Origin: an uncultured Lachnospiraceae bacterium
Lineage (GTDB): Bacteria > Bacillota > Clostridia > Lachnospirales > Lachnospiraceae
Assembly: GCA_945834545.1 (NCBI GenBank)
Contig: CAMAHO010000072.1
Coordinates: 1-9,699 of the forward strand
Length of the DNA stretch: 9,699 nt
Reading direction: 5' to 3'
How positions within the stretch are numbered: position 1 is the stretch's first letter; every line of letters starts with the position of its first letter. A model generated the notes under the pieces. That model did no database searches, was not told the origin of the DNA, and worked only from the letters and a program-made list of their open reading frames with translations. This document shows, piece by piece, positions 1 through 5,560 of this stretch. The position numbers and the translations under genes were made by a program.

Positions 1-1004
1 AGTACAGAGTAGTAGGCGGGTTTCTTTTCAAAATCCTTCCAGAACAGAAGAGGGTAACTGGTTTCCTTGCGGAAGCCTGTGAGCCAGCTCTCCTCGTCTA
101 TTAAGCACCAGAAGGTGACAGCGGTGATATTTGCAAGGTTTCTTTTCTTGGTATCCACCAGAATTTGGAAAACCTTTTCGTAGCGGTCTGCCAAGGCCTT
201 TTGAGATGCTTCGCCAGGATCGTTATTGTGTATGTCCAGTTCTGTGCACTGTACCTCCAGTCCAAGCTCGCCGTACATTTTGAGGGCTGTTTTAAAATTG
301 TCCAGGTCCGGATGGTCCATGGTCAGGTGACATTGCATACCCATTCCGTCCACCAGCCCCTTTTCCATTAATGGTTTCAGGACATTCGCAATGATGAAGT
401 CTCTCTTCCAGGGTTCAGCGGATTCATAATCATTGTAGAACAGGGCAACGCCTGGTTCTGCGTATTTTCTGGCTGTGACAAAGGCATTTTCAATAAAGTC
501 AAAGCCACAGATGTTGTACCACAGAGACTTTCTGAAATCACCTTCGTCCACAACTTCATTTACCACATCCCAGGCGTAGATGACACCGGGATACTCTTCT
601 TTGATAAAGGTAAGCACCTGACGAATATAGCTCTCCTGCCTCATTAACATAGTTTCTTTATCTGCTAATTCAGCTTCTTCATTATAGTTTTGATAGAAGA
701 ACCACTTTGGGGTCTGAAAGTGCCAGGTAAGGGTGTGGCCTCTTAGGGGAAGACCTTTCTCTTTTGCAAAATCCAGATACTTTCTGCTAAATTCAAATTG
801 TATGGCCGGTTCCTTATCATAGAGCTCAGGATGTGTTCGATTCTTTTCCCAGTCTAAAAAGAACATGGGTTTCATTTCATTTTCGGCAGTAAAGGTGGAA
901 AATTCTTCCAAAATTAACTTTTTTGCTGTATCGCTTTCCATGTCCTTTTTAGAAACAGCGGCACCAATCTTAAAATAAGGTTTATACGCTTCCTTGAGTG
1001 TCAT
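1..1004 (-). CDS. Endo-1,4-beta-xylanase, glycoside hydrolase family 10 (cytoplasmic, 3' end cut by window edge)
   Basis: The minus strand reads open from an ATG at 1004 to the left edge, giving 334 residues and no stop. The translation has the GH10 hallmarks: RGHTLTWH near residue 88, WDVVNE with the predicted acid/base Glu150, and TELDIH with the predicted nucleophile Glu255. A late TFWCLIDEESW segment near 297 is typical of the substrate cleft. GH10 enzymes hydrolyse internal beta-1,4 bonds of xylan and xylo-oligosaccharides with retention of configuration. The N-terminus (MTLKEAYKPYFKIGAAVSKK) has no signal peptide and no extra binding module. The enzyme therefore probably acts in the cytoplasm on imported xylo-oligosaccharides, as known intracellular GH10 xylanases do. 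The last visible residues (KKPAYYSV) match the usual end of the domain, so probably only about ten residues are missing. The start is supported by GGAGG at 1011-1015, six bases upstream. It is transcribed divergently from thrS. Confidence 0.95.
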   Translation of the reverse strand, partial: MTLKEAYKPYFKIGAAVSKKDMESDTAKKLILEEFSTFTAENEMKPMFFLDWEKNRTHPELYDKEPAIQFEFSRKYLDFAKEKGLPLRGHTLTWHFQTPKWFFYQNYNEEAELADKETMLMRQESYIRQVLTFIKEEYPGVIYAWDVVNEVVDEGDFRKSLWYNICGFDFIENAFVTARKYAEPGVALFYNDYESAEPWKRDFIIANVLKPLMEKGLVDGMGMQCHLTMDHPDLDNFKTALKMYGELGLEVQCTELDIHNNDPGEASQKALADRYEKVFQILVDTKKRNLANITAVTFWCLIDEESWLTGFRKETSYPLLFWKDFEKKPAYYSV

Positions 1005-1026
1005 TTTGTTCCTCCATTCGTTCGTT

Positions 1027-1049
1027 CCAGAGTTTCCTATTTCCTCTGG
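1027..1049 (-). repeat. Short inverted repeat in the xylanase leader
   Basis: CCAGAG at 1027-1032 and CTCTGG at 1044-1049 form a perfect 6-bp inverted repeat with an 11-base spacer. It lies between the predicted transcription start and the ribosome binding site of the xylanase gene. It could be a regulator-binding site or a leader hairpin. At six base pairs it could also be chance. Confidence 0.25.
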
Positions 1050-1075
1050 TCAACCGGTAAGATTCTTATGTAACT

Positions 1076-1104
1076 ATTGTAAGAGAATATGAAGAGGAAA
1101 ACAA
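1076..1104 (-). promoter_or_regulatory. Predicted sigma-A-type promoter of the GH10 xylanase
   Basis: On the minus strand, TTGTTT (1104-1099) and TACAAT (1081-1076) are separated by exactly 17 bases. This would start transcription near 1069, about 65 bases upstream of the xylanase ATG. The -10 box is close to consensus and the -35 box keeps TTG. No clear catabolite-repression (cre) site or XylR-type operator was seen nearby. This is prediction only. Confidence 0.5.
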
Positions 1105-1277
1105 GGTATAAATAGAAAGTGGATAAGATAAGACAAAAAGAGAATAATATAATCTTGTTTCATGGAAACTCATTTTTCAGTGATGGGAACAAACAGGCTT
1201 CTTAAGTGAGAAAAGTAGCAGCTTGAGATCCAGGTAAAAGCCGATATAAAAGAAAACGAGGATAGAGTAGAAAATCA
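1105..1277. other. AT-rich intergenic segment without recognised features
   Basis: This stretch lies between the xylanase promoter and the palindromic element. It is purine-rich and AT-rich, with no credible reading frame that has a ribosome binding site. A TATAAT at 1148-1153 on the plus strand has no matching -35 box at normal spacing. I see no RNA gene or operator here. Confidence 0.5.
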
Positions 1278-1441
1278 GTAACAGTTCAGCCGCGCCATTC
1301 GCAAAGCCGCACCTACGGTGCTTTCTCGCTGCTACGCAGCTAACTTTGCTCATTGATTGGCGCTTAGCCTATACCAGGAGTCGCCTCCAAATTTATGCAA
1401 GCATAATTTGGAGGTGACTCCTGGTATGGCTGAACTGTTAC
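1278..1441. repeat. 164-bp nested palindromic (MITE-like) element
   Basis: Perfect 14-bp terminal inverted repeats bound the element: GTAACAGTTCAGCC at 1278-1291 and its complement at 1428-1441. Two arms lie inside. The first (1292-1363) closes with GCGCCA/TGGCGC and GCAAAG/CTTTGC and carries two small hairpins with TAC loops: GCACC/GGTGC at 1309-1321 and GCTGC/GCAGC at 1328-1340. The second (1371-1427) is a 23-bp stem with a single G-T pair and an 11-base loop, directly abutting the right terminal repeat. The whole would fold as a branched, cloverleaf-like structure in single-stranded DNA or RNA. It has no coding capacity. TA at 1279-1280 and again at 1439-1440 could be a duplicated TA target site, which would leave an 11-bp terminal repeat starting ACAGTTCAGCC. 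That fits a non-autonomous transposable element, but it could also be a structured intergenic RNA. Confidence 0.75.
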
Positions 1442-1476
1442 AGAAAAAGAAAAATAATACATCACAGAAAAAGACC

Positions 1477-1505
1477 TTGACTTTGGAAAATAAACTTAAT
1501 ATAGT
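1477..1505 (+). promoter_or_regulatory. Predicted promoter of the thrS T-box leader
   Basis: TTGACT (1477-1482) and TATAGT (1500-1505) are separated by 17 bases and lie immediately upstream of the T-box Stem I. Each box differs from consensus at one position. Transcription would start close to 1509-1512, at or within the first bases of the Stem I helix. That position supports both calls. Confidence 0.7.
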
Positions 1506-1508
1506 AAT

Positions 1509-1750
1509 GGTAACGCTGAGAAGAGAAGAGTAAGAAGCAGGTAGACGACAGAGAGAAATGCATATGCTGAGAGCATTTTCGCCGGGAAACTTCCAAAGAC
1601 CACCTCTGAGCGGCCCTAATCCGGCCCGTTGACCACGTTATCGTCTAAATGAGATATTTTTGTTGTAAGATGGCAAAAATAAAAAAGGGTGGAACCGCGA
1701 TATTGTCGCCCCTTGTGCAGAAGGAAGTCTCTGTACAGGGGGCTTTCATT
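1509..1750 (+). ncRNA. T-box riboswitch (tRNA-Thr sensing) controlling thrS
   Basis: The conserved T-box sequence AGGGTGGAACCGCG is at 1686-1699. Stem I closes with GGTAACG (1509-1515) against CGTTATC (1636-1642), including one G-U pair. Just inside that helix is ACC (1632-1634), a threonine codon followed by a purine, so it is the predicted specifier. A distal hairpin, AAATGC/GCATTT (1556-1561/1573-1578), carries a GCTG in its loop, matching the GNUG pattern. In the antiterminator, AAGGG (1685-1689) pairs with CCCTT (1710-1714) and GCGA (1697-1700) with TCGC (1706-1709), leaving the seven-base TGGAACC bulge. Uncharged tRNA-Thr would pair its anticodon with ACC and its NCCA end with TGGA, which predicts a U at tRNA position 73. 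That stabilises the antiterminator and allows thrS transcription. Only 43 bases separate Stem I from the T-box motif, so Stem II appears to be absent or very short. Confidence 0.95.
1708..1750 (+). terminator. Rho-independent terminator of the thrS T-box
   Basis: GCCCCTTGTGCAG (1708-1720) pairs with CTGTACAGGGGGC (1731-1743) as a 13-bp stem with two G-U pairs and a ten-base loop. TTTCATT follows. Bases 1708-1714 are shared with the 3' half of the antiterminator, so the two structures exclude each other, as expected for a transcriptional T-box switch. The T-tract is short and interrupted. Confidence 0.85.
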
Positions 1751-1813
1751 ATGAAATCAATCGAAAACTGTAGGGTAGTAGCTTCTGCAAAGACAGAAGG
1801 GATTGATGCGTGA
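1751..1813 (+). CDS. Possible 20-codon upstream ORF in the thrS leader
   Basis: An ATG at 1751 opens a 20-codon frame (MKSIENCRVVASAKTEGIDA) that stops at 1811-1813, which is 36 bases before the thrS start. AGGGGG (1737-1742) is eight bases upstream, but it belongs to the 3' half of the T-box terminator stem. It would be free for a ribosome only in the read-through conformation. There is one threonine codon and no run of them, so it is not a classical attenuator peptide. It may be chance. Confidence 0.2.
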   Translation: MKSIENCRVVASAKTEGIDA

Positions 1814-1849
1814 AAGAAAGATAGTTTCATTAGAAAGGAAGGGAAGAAA

Positions 1850-3625
1850 ATGGTTAATTTCAAGGAAGAAGAAAGACTGAACACATTAAATCACTCCTGC
1901 GCTCATGTAATGGCACAGGCAATCAAACATCTGTATCCACAGGCTAAATTCTGGGTAGGACCGGTTGTGGCAGAAGGGTTTTACTATGATGTAGATTTAG
2001 GAGAGGATGTCATCACGGATGAGTCCATTGCAGCTATTGAGAAAGAAATGAAGAAGGTCTGCAAGGAAGGAAAGAAGATTTACAGAAGAGAGATTTCCAA
2101 GAGCGAGGCCATGGAGCTTTTTGCCGGGGATGAGTACAAGCTGGATTTGATTGAAGACTTGGAGGATGGCAACATCACTGTCTACGATCAGGGAGATTAC
2201 ACAGACCTGTGTCGCGGACCTCACGTGGATAATACCAAGCTGTGTAAGAACTTCAAGCTGGTAAAGCATTCCGGTGTTTACTGGAAGGGCGATGCCAACA
2301 ACAAGGTTTTGCAGAGAGTATATGGTGTTTGTTTCCCTACCCCCGAGGAGTTGGAAGAGCATATCAAGCTTTTGGAGGAGGCAAAGGAGAGAGACCACAG
2401 AAAGATTGGAAAAGATATGCAGTTGTTTATGGTGGACGACCTCATTGGTCGCGGACTGCCTATGTTCCTTCCCAGAGGCTACACAATCTGGCAGGAGTTG
2501 GAGAACTACATTAAGGAAAAGGAAAGAAAACTGGGCTATCAGCATGTTATGACTCCTTGCGTAGGTACAGTCAACCTTTACAAGACCTCCGGTCACTGGG
2601 ATCACTATAAGGAAAATATGTTCCCGGCTATGGAGATGGAGGGTGAATCCTTTGTGCTTCGTCCTATGAACTGCCCTCATCATATGATGATTTACGCAAA
2701 CAAGATGCATTCCTACAAGGATTTGCCGATTCGAATCGGTGAAATCGCTCATGACTTCCGTTTTGAAGCAAGCGGTACCTTGAAGGGAATTGAGAGAGGC
2801 AGACATTTCTGTCAGAACGATGCCCATCTGTTTGTAACACCGGAGCAGATAGCAGACGAAGTATCCAAGGTTGTTGACTTGATTTTTGATGTTTACAAGG
2901 ATTTTAATATTACCGATTACAGATGTGTTCTTTCCTTAAGAGACCCTGCAGATACCAAGAAATATCATCAGGACGACGAGATGTGGAACACAGCAGAGGA
3001 TGCACTCAGAAAGGTGCTTAAGGATTTGCATATTGAGTTTACAGAGGAAATTGGTGAGGCTGCCTTCTACGGACCCAAGCTGGATGTGAATGTAAAGCCT
3101 GCGGTAGGAAACGAGTATACTCTGTCAACCTGCCAGTTAGACTTCTGTCTACCGGCAAAGTTTGAGCTTACCTATGTGGATAAGGACGGCGAGAAGAAGA
3201 CACCGGTTGTTCTTCACAGAGCAATCTTAGGCTCCCTGGATCGCTTTATGGCGTATATTCTGGAGGAGACCAAGGGAAATCTTCCTTTGTGGCTTGCTCC
3301 TTCCCAGGTTAAGATTCTGCCTGTTAAGAACGAGGATGAGGAGCTGTTAGCTTATGCGGAAGAGATTAGAGAGCTTTTAGACCGCGCCGGCATGCGTGTG
3401 GAATTGGATGCTCGTTCCGAGAAGCTCAGCTACAGACTGCGTGAGGCACAAATCCAGAAGGTGCCTTATATTCTGGTATTAGGAAACAACGAAAGAAATG
3501 ACAGAACCATTTCTTACAGACTTCACGGGCAGCAGAAAACTACAACCGTATCCATTGATGCCTTTGTAGAAAAGCTTACGAATGAGATTGATAACAAATT
3601 AGTTGCTCCTGTGGAAGAAGCATAA
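1850..3625 (+). CDS. thrS: Threonyl-tRNA synthetase lacking the TGS domain
   Basis: This class II synthetase charges tRNA-Thr with threonine in the cytoplasm. The 591 residues start directly in the N2 editing domain, with HSCAH (His15, His19) and CRGPH (Cys121, His125) as the editing-site pairs. The catalytic core follows from about 190 to 480. The predicted zinc ligands are Cys275 in MNCPHH, His326 in QNDAHLF and His456 in LHRAILGS. Motif 2 is FRFEASG with Arg304, and motif 3 contains GSLDRF with Arg465. The anticodon-binding domain fills about 485-585. Typical bacterial enzymes have about 640 residues, with a 60-residue TGS domain first. Here it is absent, because the region upstream is the T-box leader. 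The start is supported by AGGAAGGG at 1836-1843. Motif 2 (GIERGRHF) differs from the usual GLMRVRGF, which suggests a divergent clade. Regulation is by the upstream T-box. Confidence 0.97.
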   Translation: MVNFKEEERLNTLNHSCAHVMAQAIKHLYPQAKFWVGPVVAEGFYYDVDLGEDVITDESIAAIEKEMKKVCKEGKKIYRREISKSEAMELFAGDEYKLDLIEDLEDGNITVYDQGDYTDLCRGPHVDNTKLCKNFKLVKHSGVYWKGDANNKVLQRVYGVCFPTPEELEEHIKLLEEAKERDHRKIGKDMQLFMVDDLIGRGLPMFLPRGYTIWQELENYIKEKERKLGYQHVMTPCVGTVNLYKTSGHWDHYKENMFPAMEMEGESFVLRPMNCPHHMMIYANKMHSYKDLPIRIGEIAHDFRFEASGTLKGIERGRHFCQNDAHLFVTPEQIADEVSKVVDLIFDVYKDFNITDYRCVLSLRDPADTKKYHQDDEMWNTAEDALRKVLKDLHIEFTEEIGEAAFYGPKLDVNVKPAVGNEYTLSTCQLDFCLPAKFELTYVDKDGEKKTPVVLHRAILGSLDRFMAYILEETKGNLPLWLAPSQVKILPVKNEDEELLAYAEEIRELLDRAGMRVELDARSEKLSYRLREAQIQKVPYILVLGNNERNDRTISYRLHGQQKTTTVSIDAFVEKLTNEIDNKLVAPVEEA

Positions 3626-3641
3626 AATAAGGAAAGAGTGA

Positions 3642-3744
3642 GGGGACAACGGGGACAGGTCCATTTGACCTCCTGATTTTAATTGTTGAATATACTGTAT
3701 AAATTTACAATCAGGGGGTCAAATGGACCTGTCCCGTTGTCCCC
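3642..3744. repeat. Near-perfect long inverted repeat between thrS and the next operon
   Basis: The left arm (3642-3677) and right arm (3710-3744) are complementary over about 35 bases, with one extra G in the left arm and one mismatch. They enclose a 32-base AT-rich loop. The outer sequence is GGGGACAACGGG. Each arm also contains an internal GGAC/GTCC pair. It begins 16 bases after the thrS stop, so the transcript would form a very strong hairpin that could halt transcription or protect the thrS mRNA end. No T-tract follows, so it is not a standard intrinsic terminator. The structure of two inverted copies around a short spacer resembles REP-doublet (REPIN) elements. That is inference. Confidence 0.8.
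3683..3711 (+). promoter_or_regulatory. Possible promoter inside the palindrome loop for the 3768-8588 operon
   Basis: TTGTTG (3683-3688) and TACAAT (3706-3711) are 17 bases apart. They lie almost wholly in the unpaired loop of the inverted repeat. A start near 3718 would place the right arm in the operon's 5' leader. This is the best promoter candidate between thrS and the downstream genes, but the loop is AT-rich and chance matches are easy. Confidence 0.4.
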
Positions 3745-3754
3745 CATTATCCCC

Positions 3755-3760
3755 AGGAGG
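3755..3760 (+). promoter_or_regulatory. Ribosome binding site fixing the start at 3768
   Basis: A perfect AGGAGG lies seven bases before the ATG at 3768. It rules out the in-frame upstream ATG at 3723, which sits inside the inverted repeat and has no ribosome binding site. Confidence 0.9.
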
Positions 3761-3767
3761 ATACAAT

Positions 3768-4169
3768 ATGGCTGTGAAAGATGATTTTGACGGACAGATG
3801 TCGTTATTTGGAATGGATGATATGGATTTCCAGGGAATAGGGATCACCGGTGGAGGGGACCTCTATGAGGAGGAAGAATTCCTGACTGAGAAAAAAGCAG
3901 GAAGGACGAAGAAGGAGAAAAGCTTATCCAGTGAGATGCTTTCTGTTGAGAAACAGGAGCCCATGGTAAGTGTAGAAGTGGATAGCACTTCTGAGGAAGT
4001 GGTCAAGGAGGAAAAGAGCGGAACAAAAAAGGCCAGCCTTCCCAAACTTAAAATAGAGGGTGTTTTCCAGTGTCTGACTTGTGGCAAGCTGCTTACAAAG
4101 ACAGTTACAGAGGACAAAGCCCGTGCCTTCTGCAACTGTTGTAATGTCACTTACTCCGGAAATCTGTAA
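3768..4169 (+). CDS. Small acidic protein with QMSLF motif and C-terminal zinc-ribbon-like cysteines (function unknown)
   Basis: I do not recognise this 133-residue protein. It has three parts. The N-terminal 30 residues are acidic and glycine-rich and contain QMSLF (residues 10-14). This is close to QL(S/D)LF, the known pentapeptide by which bacterial proteins bind the DNA sliding clamp. Residues about 31-92 are rich in Glu, Lys and Ser, low in hydrophobic residues and probably disordered. The C-terminus (about 93-133) has Cys102-x2-Cys105 and Cys122-x-Cys124-Cys125, which suggests a small zinc-binding ribbon. No signal peptide or membrane segment is present. It is the first gene of a tight operon, 14 bases before the MATE transporter gene. 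A role in DNA replication or repair is a guess from the QMSLF motif alone. Another possibility is a regulatory or scaffold protein whose motif is coincidental. Confidence 0.8.
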   Translation: MAVKDDFDGQMSLFGMDDMDFQGIGITGGGDLYEEEEFLTEKKAGRTKKEKSLSSEMLSVEKQEPMVSVEVDSTSEEVVKEEKSGTKKASLPKLKIEGVFQCLTCGKLLTKTVTEDKARAFCNCCNVTYSGNL

Positions 4170-4183
4170 AGAGGAAATTTTTC

Positions 4184-5554
4184 ATGGGAAAATGGAAAGA
4201 ATATCTAGGAACCAAGGATTTCTATAAAGAGACCATTGCAATTGCTCTGCCCATTGCTCTTCAAAGCCTGATTACCATAGGGGTGAATCTGGTGGACAAT
4301 ATTATGCTGGGTTCTCTGGGAGAAACGGCTCTTTCTGCATCAGCCCTGGCGGTATCCTTCATTGGCTTCTACAACATCTGCTGTATGGGTCTGGGGATGG
4401 GGGCTTCCGTTTTAGTGTCCCGTTTCTACGGCATGAAGGATCTATCCGCTCTCAAAAAGTCTGTCAGCCTAATGCTTCGCTTCACGATTTTGATTGGACT
4501 GTTTTTTACCCTGTTTGCAGCCATTACACCATCCGGTATTATGCGGATGTATACACCGGATGAAGTGATTATTCGGGAAGGGGTACGATATTTGAAATGG
4601 TCAGTGCCCTGCTTTTTGCTGATGGGTCTAGTCACAACCACATCTATCGTGCTTCGAAGTGTGGGCCAGACGAAGGTGCCCTTGCTTGGTTCCTGTATCG
4701 CTTTTTTCATTAACATTGGGGCAAATTATATCTTTATCTTTGGTAAATTAGGGGCTCCTGCTATGGGAATAGAGGGTGCTGCTCTTGGTACCCTGATTTC
4801 CAGAATCTTTGAGTTTGTTTTCAACTGCGGATTTTTCCTGATCATAGACAAGAGAATCGGGTATCGCATCAAGGATTTATTTGGGAGATGTGGCGATATG
4901 TTGGGAGAGTATCTTCGCATCAGTATCCCGGTTTTGGTCAGTGATGTCCTGCTTGGGCTGGGAATGAATGTGGTAGCCATGGTTATGGGTCGAATCGGCA
5001 AGGAATTTGTCTCCGCAAATTCTATTACGACCGTTACCCAGCAGCTTTCAACAGCAATGATTCAGGGTATGAGTCAGGCAGGCTGTATCGTTACCGGTCA
5101 TAACCTTGGGAAGGGTGAGATTGAGAAAGCCAGAAAACAGGGCTGGACCTTCCTGTTGTTTGGCTTTATTGTTGGTGCCTTTGCAGGTATTCTGATTATG
5201 CTAATCGGAGACTTGATTATCAGTTTTTACAACATTACGGAAGAGACAAGACAGGTGGCTTCCTCCCTAATGGATGCCATCGGTGTTATCGTGATTTTTC
5301 AGTCGGCAAATTCTATTATCACCAAGGGGGTTCTGCGTGGAGGCGGAGATACCAAGGTGTTAATGATAGCAGACAATATCTTTTTGTGGCTGGTATCCAT
5401 TCCATTGGGATATGCGGCAGGACTGGTTTTGCATCTGCCGGCTTTTTGGATTTATTTCTGCCTGAAGATGGACCAGTTCTTGAAGGCCTTTTGGTGTATG
5501 TACCGCCTAAAGAGCGGAAAGTGGATTAAAAAAATACAAGGTAGTTCGGAGTAA
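4184..5554 (+). CDS. MATE family multidrug/metabolite efflux transporter
   Basis: The product has 456 residues with about twelve hydrophobic segments, the normal size and topology for MATE antiporters. These export cationic drugs or metabolites across the cytoplasmic membrane in exchange for Na+ or H+. Family features include ALPIALQSLI in helix 1, GLGMGASVLVSRFYG (about 69-83) after helix 2, an IEGAALGT segment near 196-203, and RGGGDTK (385-391) in the C-terminal half. The two halves appear as repeats, roughly 1-230 and 240-450. The C-terminus is short and basic. The start has GAGGA at 4171-4175, eight bases upstream. It is the second gene of the operon, and its stop lies six bases before the next start. 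The substrate cannot be read from the sequence. No truncation or frameshift is seen. Confidence 0.93.
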   Translation: MGKWKEYLGTKDFYKETIAIALPIALQSLITIGVNLVDNIMLGSLGETALSASALAVSFIGFYNICCMGLGMGASVLVSRFYGMKDLSALKKSVSLMLRFTILIGLFFTLFAAITPSGIMRMYTPDEVIIREGVRYLKWSVPCFLLMGLVTTTSIVLRSVGQTKVPLLGSCIAFFINIGANYIFIFGKLGAPAMGIEGAALGTLISRIFEFVFNCGFFLIIDKRIGYRIKDLFGRCGDMLGEYLRISIPVLVSDVLLGLGMNVVAMVMGRIGKEFVSANSITTVTQQLSTAMIQGMSQAGCIVTGHNLGKGEIEKARKQGWTFLLFGFIVGAFAGILIMLIGDLIISFYNITEETRQVASSLMDAIGVIVIFQSANSIITKGVLRGGGDTKVLMIADNIFLWLVSIPLGYAAGLVLHLPAFWIYFCLKMDQFLKAFWCMYRLKSGKWIKKIQGSSE

Positions 5555-5560
5555 TATTCA

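Noticed and set aside
165..559. Small plus- and minus-strand frames inside the xylanase gene
   Set aside because: They overlap the GH10 domain in other frames, have no ribosome binding sites and show no family features.
1148..1153. TATAAT as a plus-strand promoter
   Set aside because: There is no acceptable -35 box 16-18 bases upstream, and no gene follows before the palindromic element and the thrS promoter.
1278..1441. tRNA-like gene suggested by the cloverleaf-like fold
   Set aside because: It is far too long, has no acceptor, T-loop or anticodon signatures, and is better explained as a nested palindromic repeat.
1997..2827. Long 276-codon open frame on the minus strand inside thrS
   Set aside because: It lies wholly within the convincing thrS gene, resembles no family I know, and is a shadow of thrS codon use.
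3723..3767. Fifteen-residue N-terminal extension of the small zinc-ribbon protein
   Set aside because: The ATG at 3723 lies in the arm of the inverted repeat without a ribosome binding site. AGGAGG at 3755-3760 fits the ATG at 3768.
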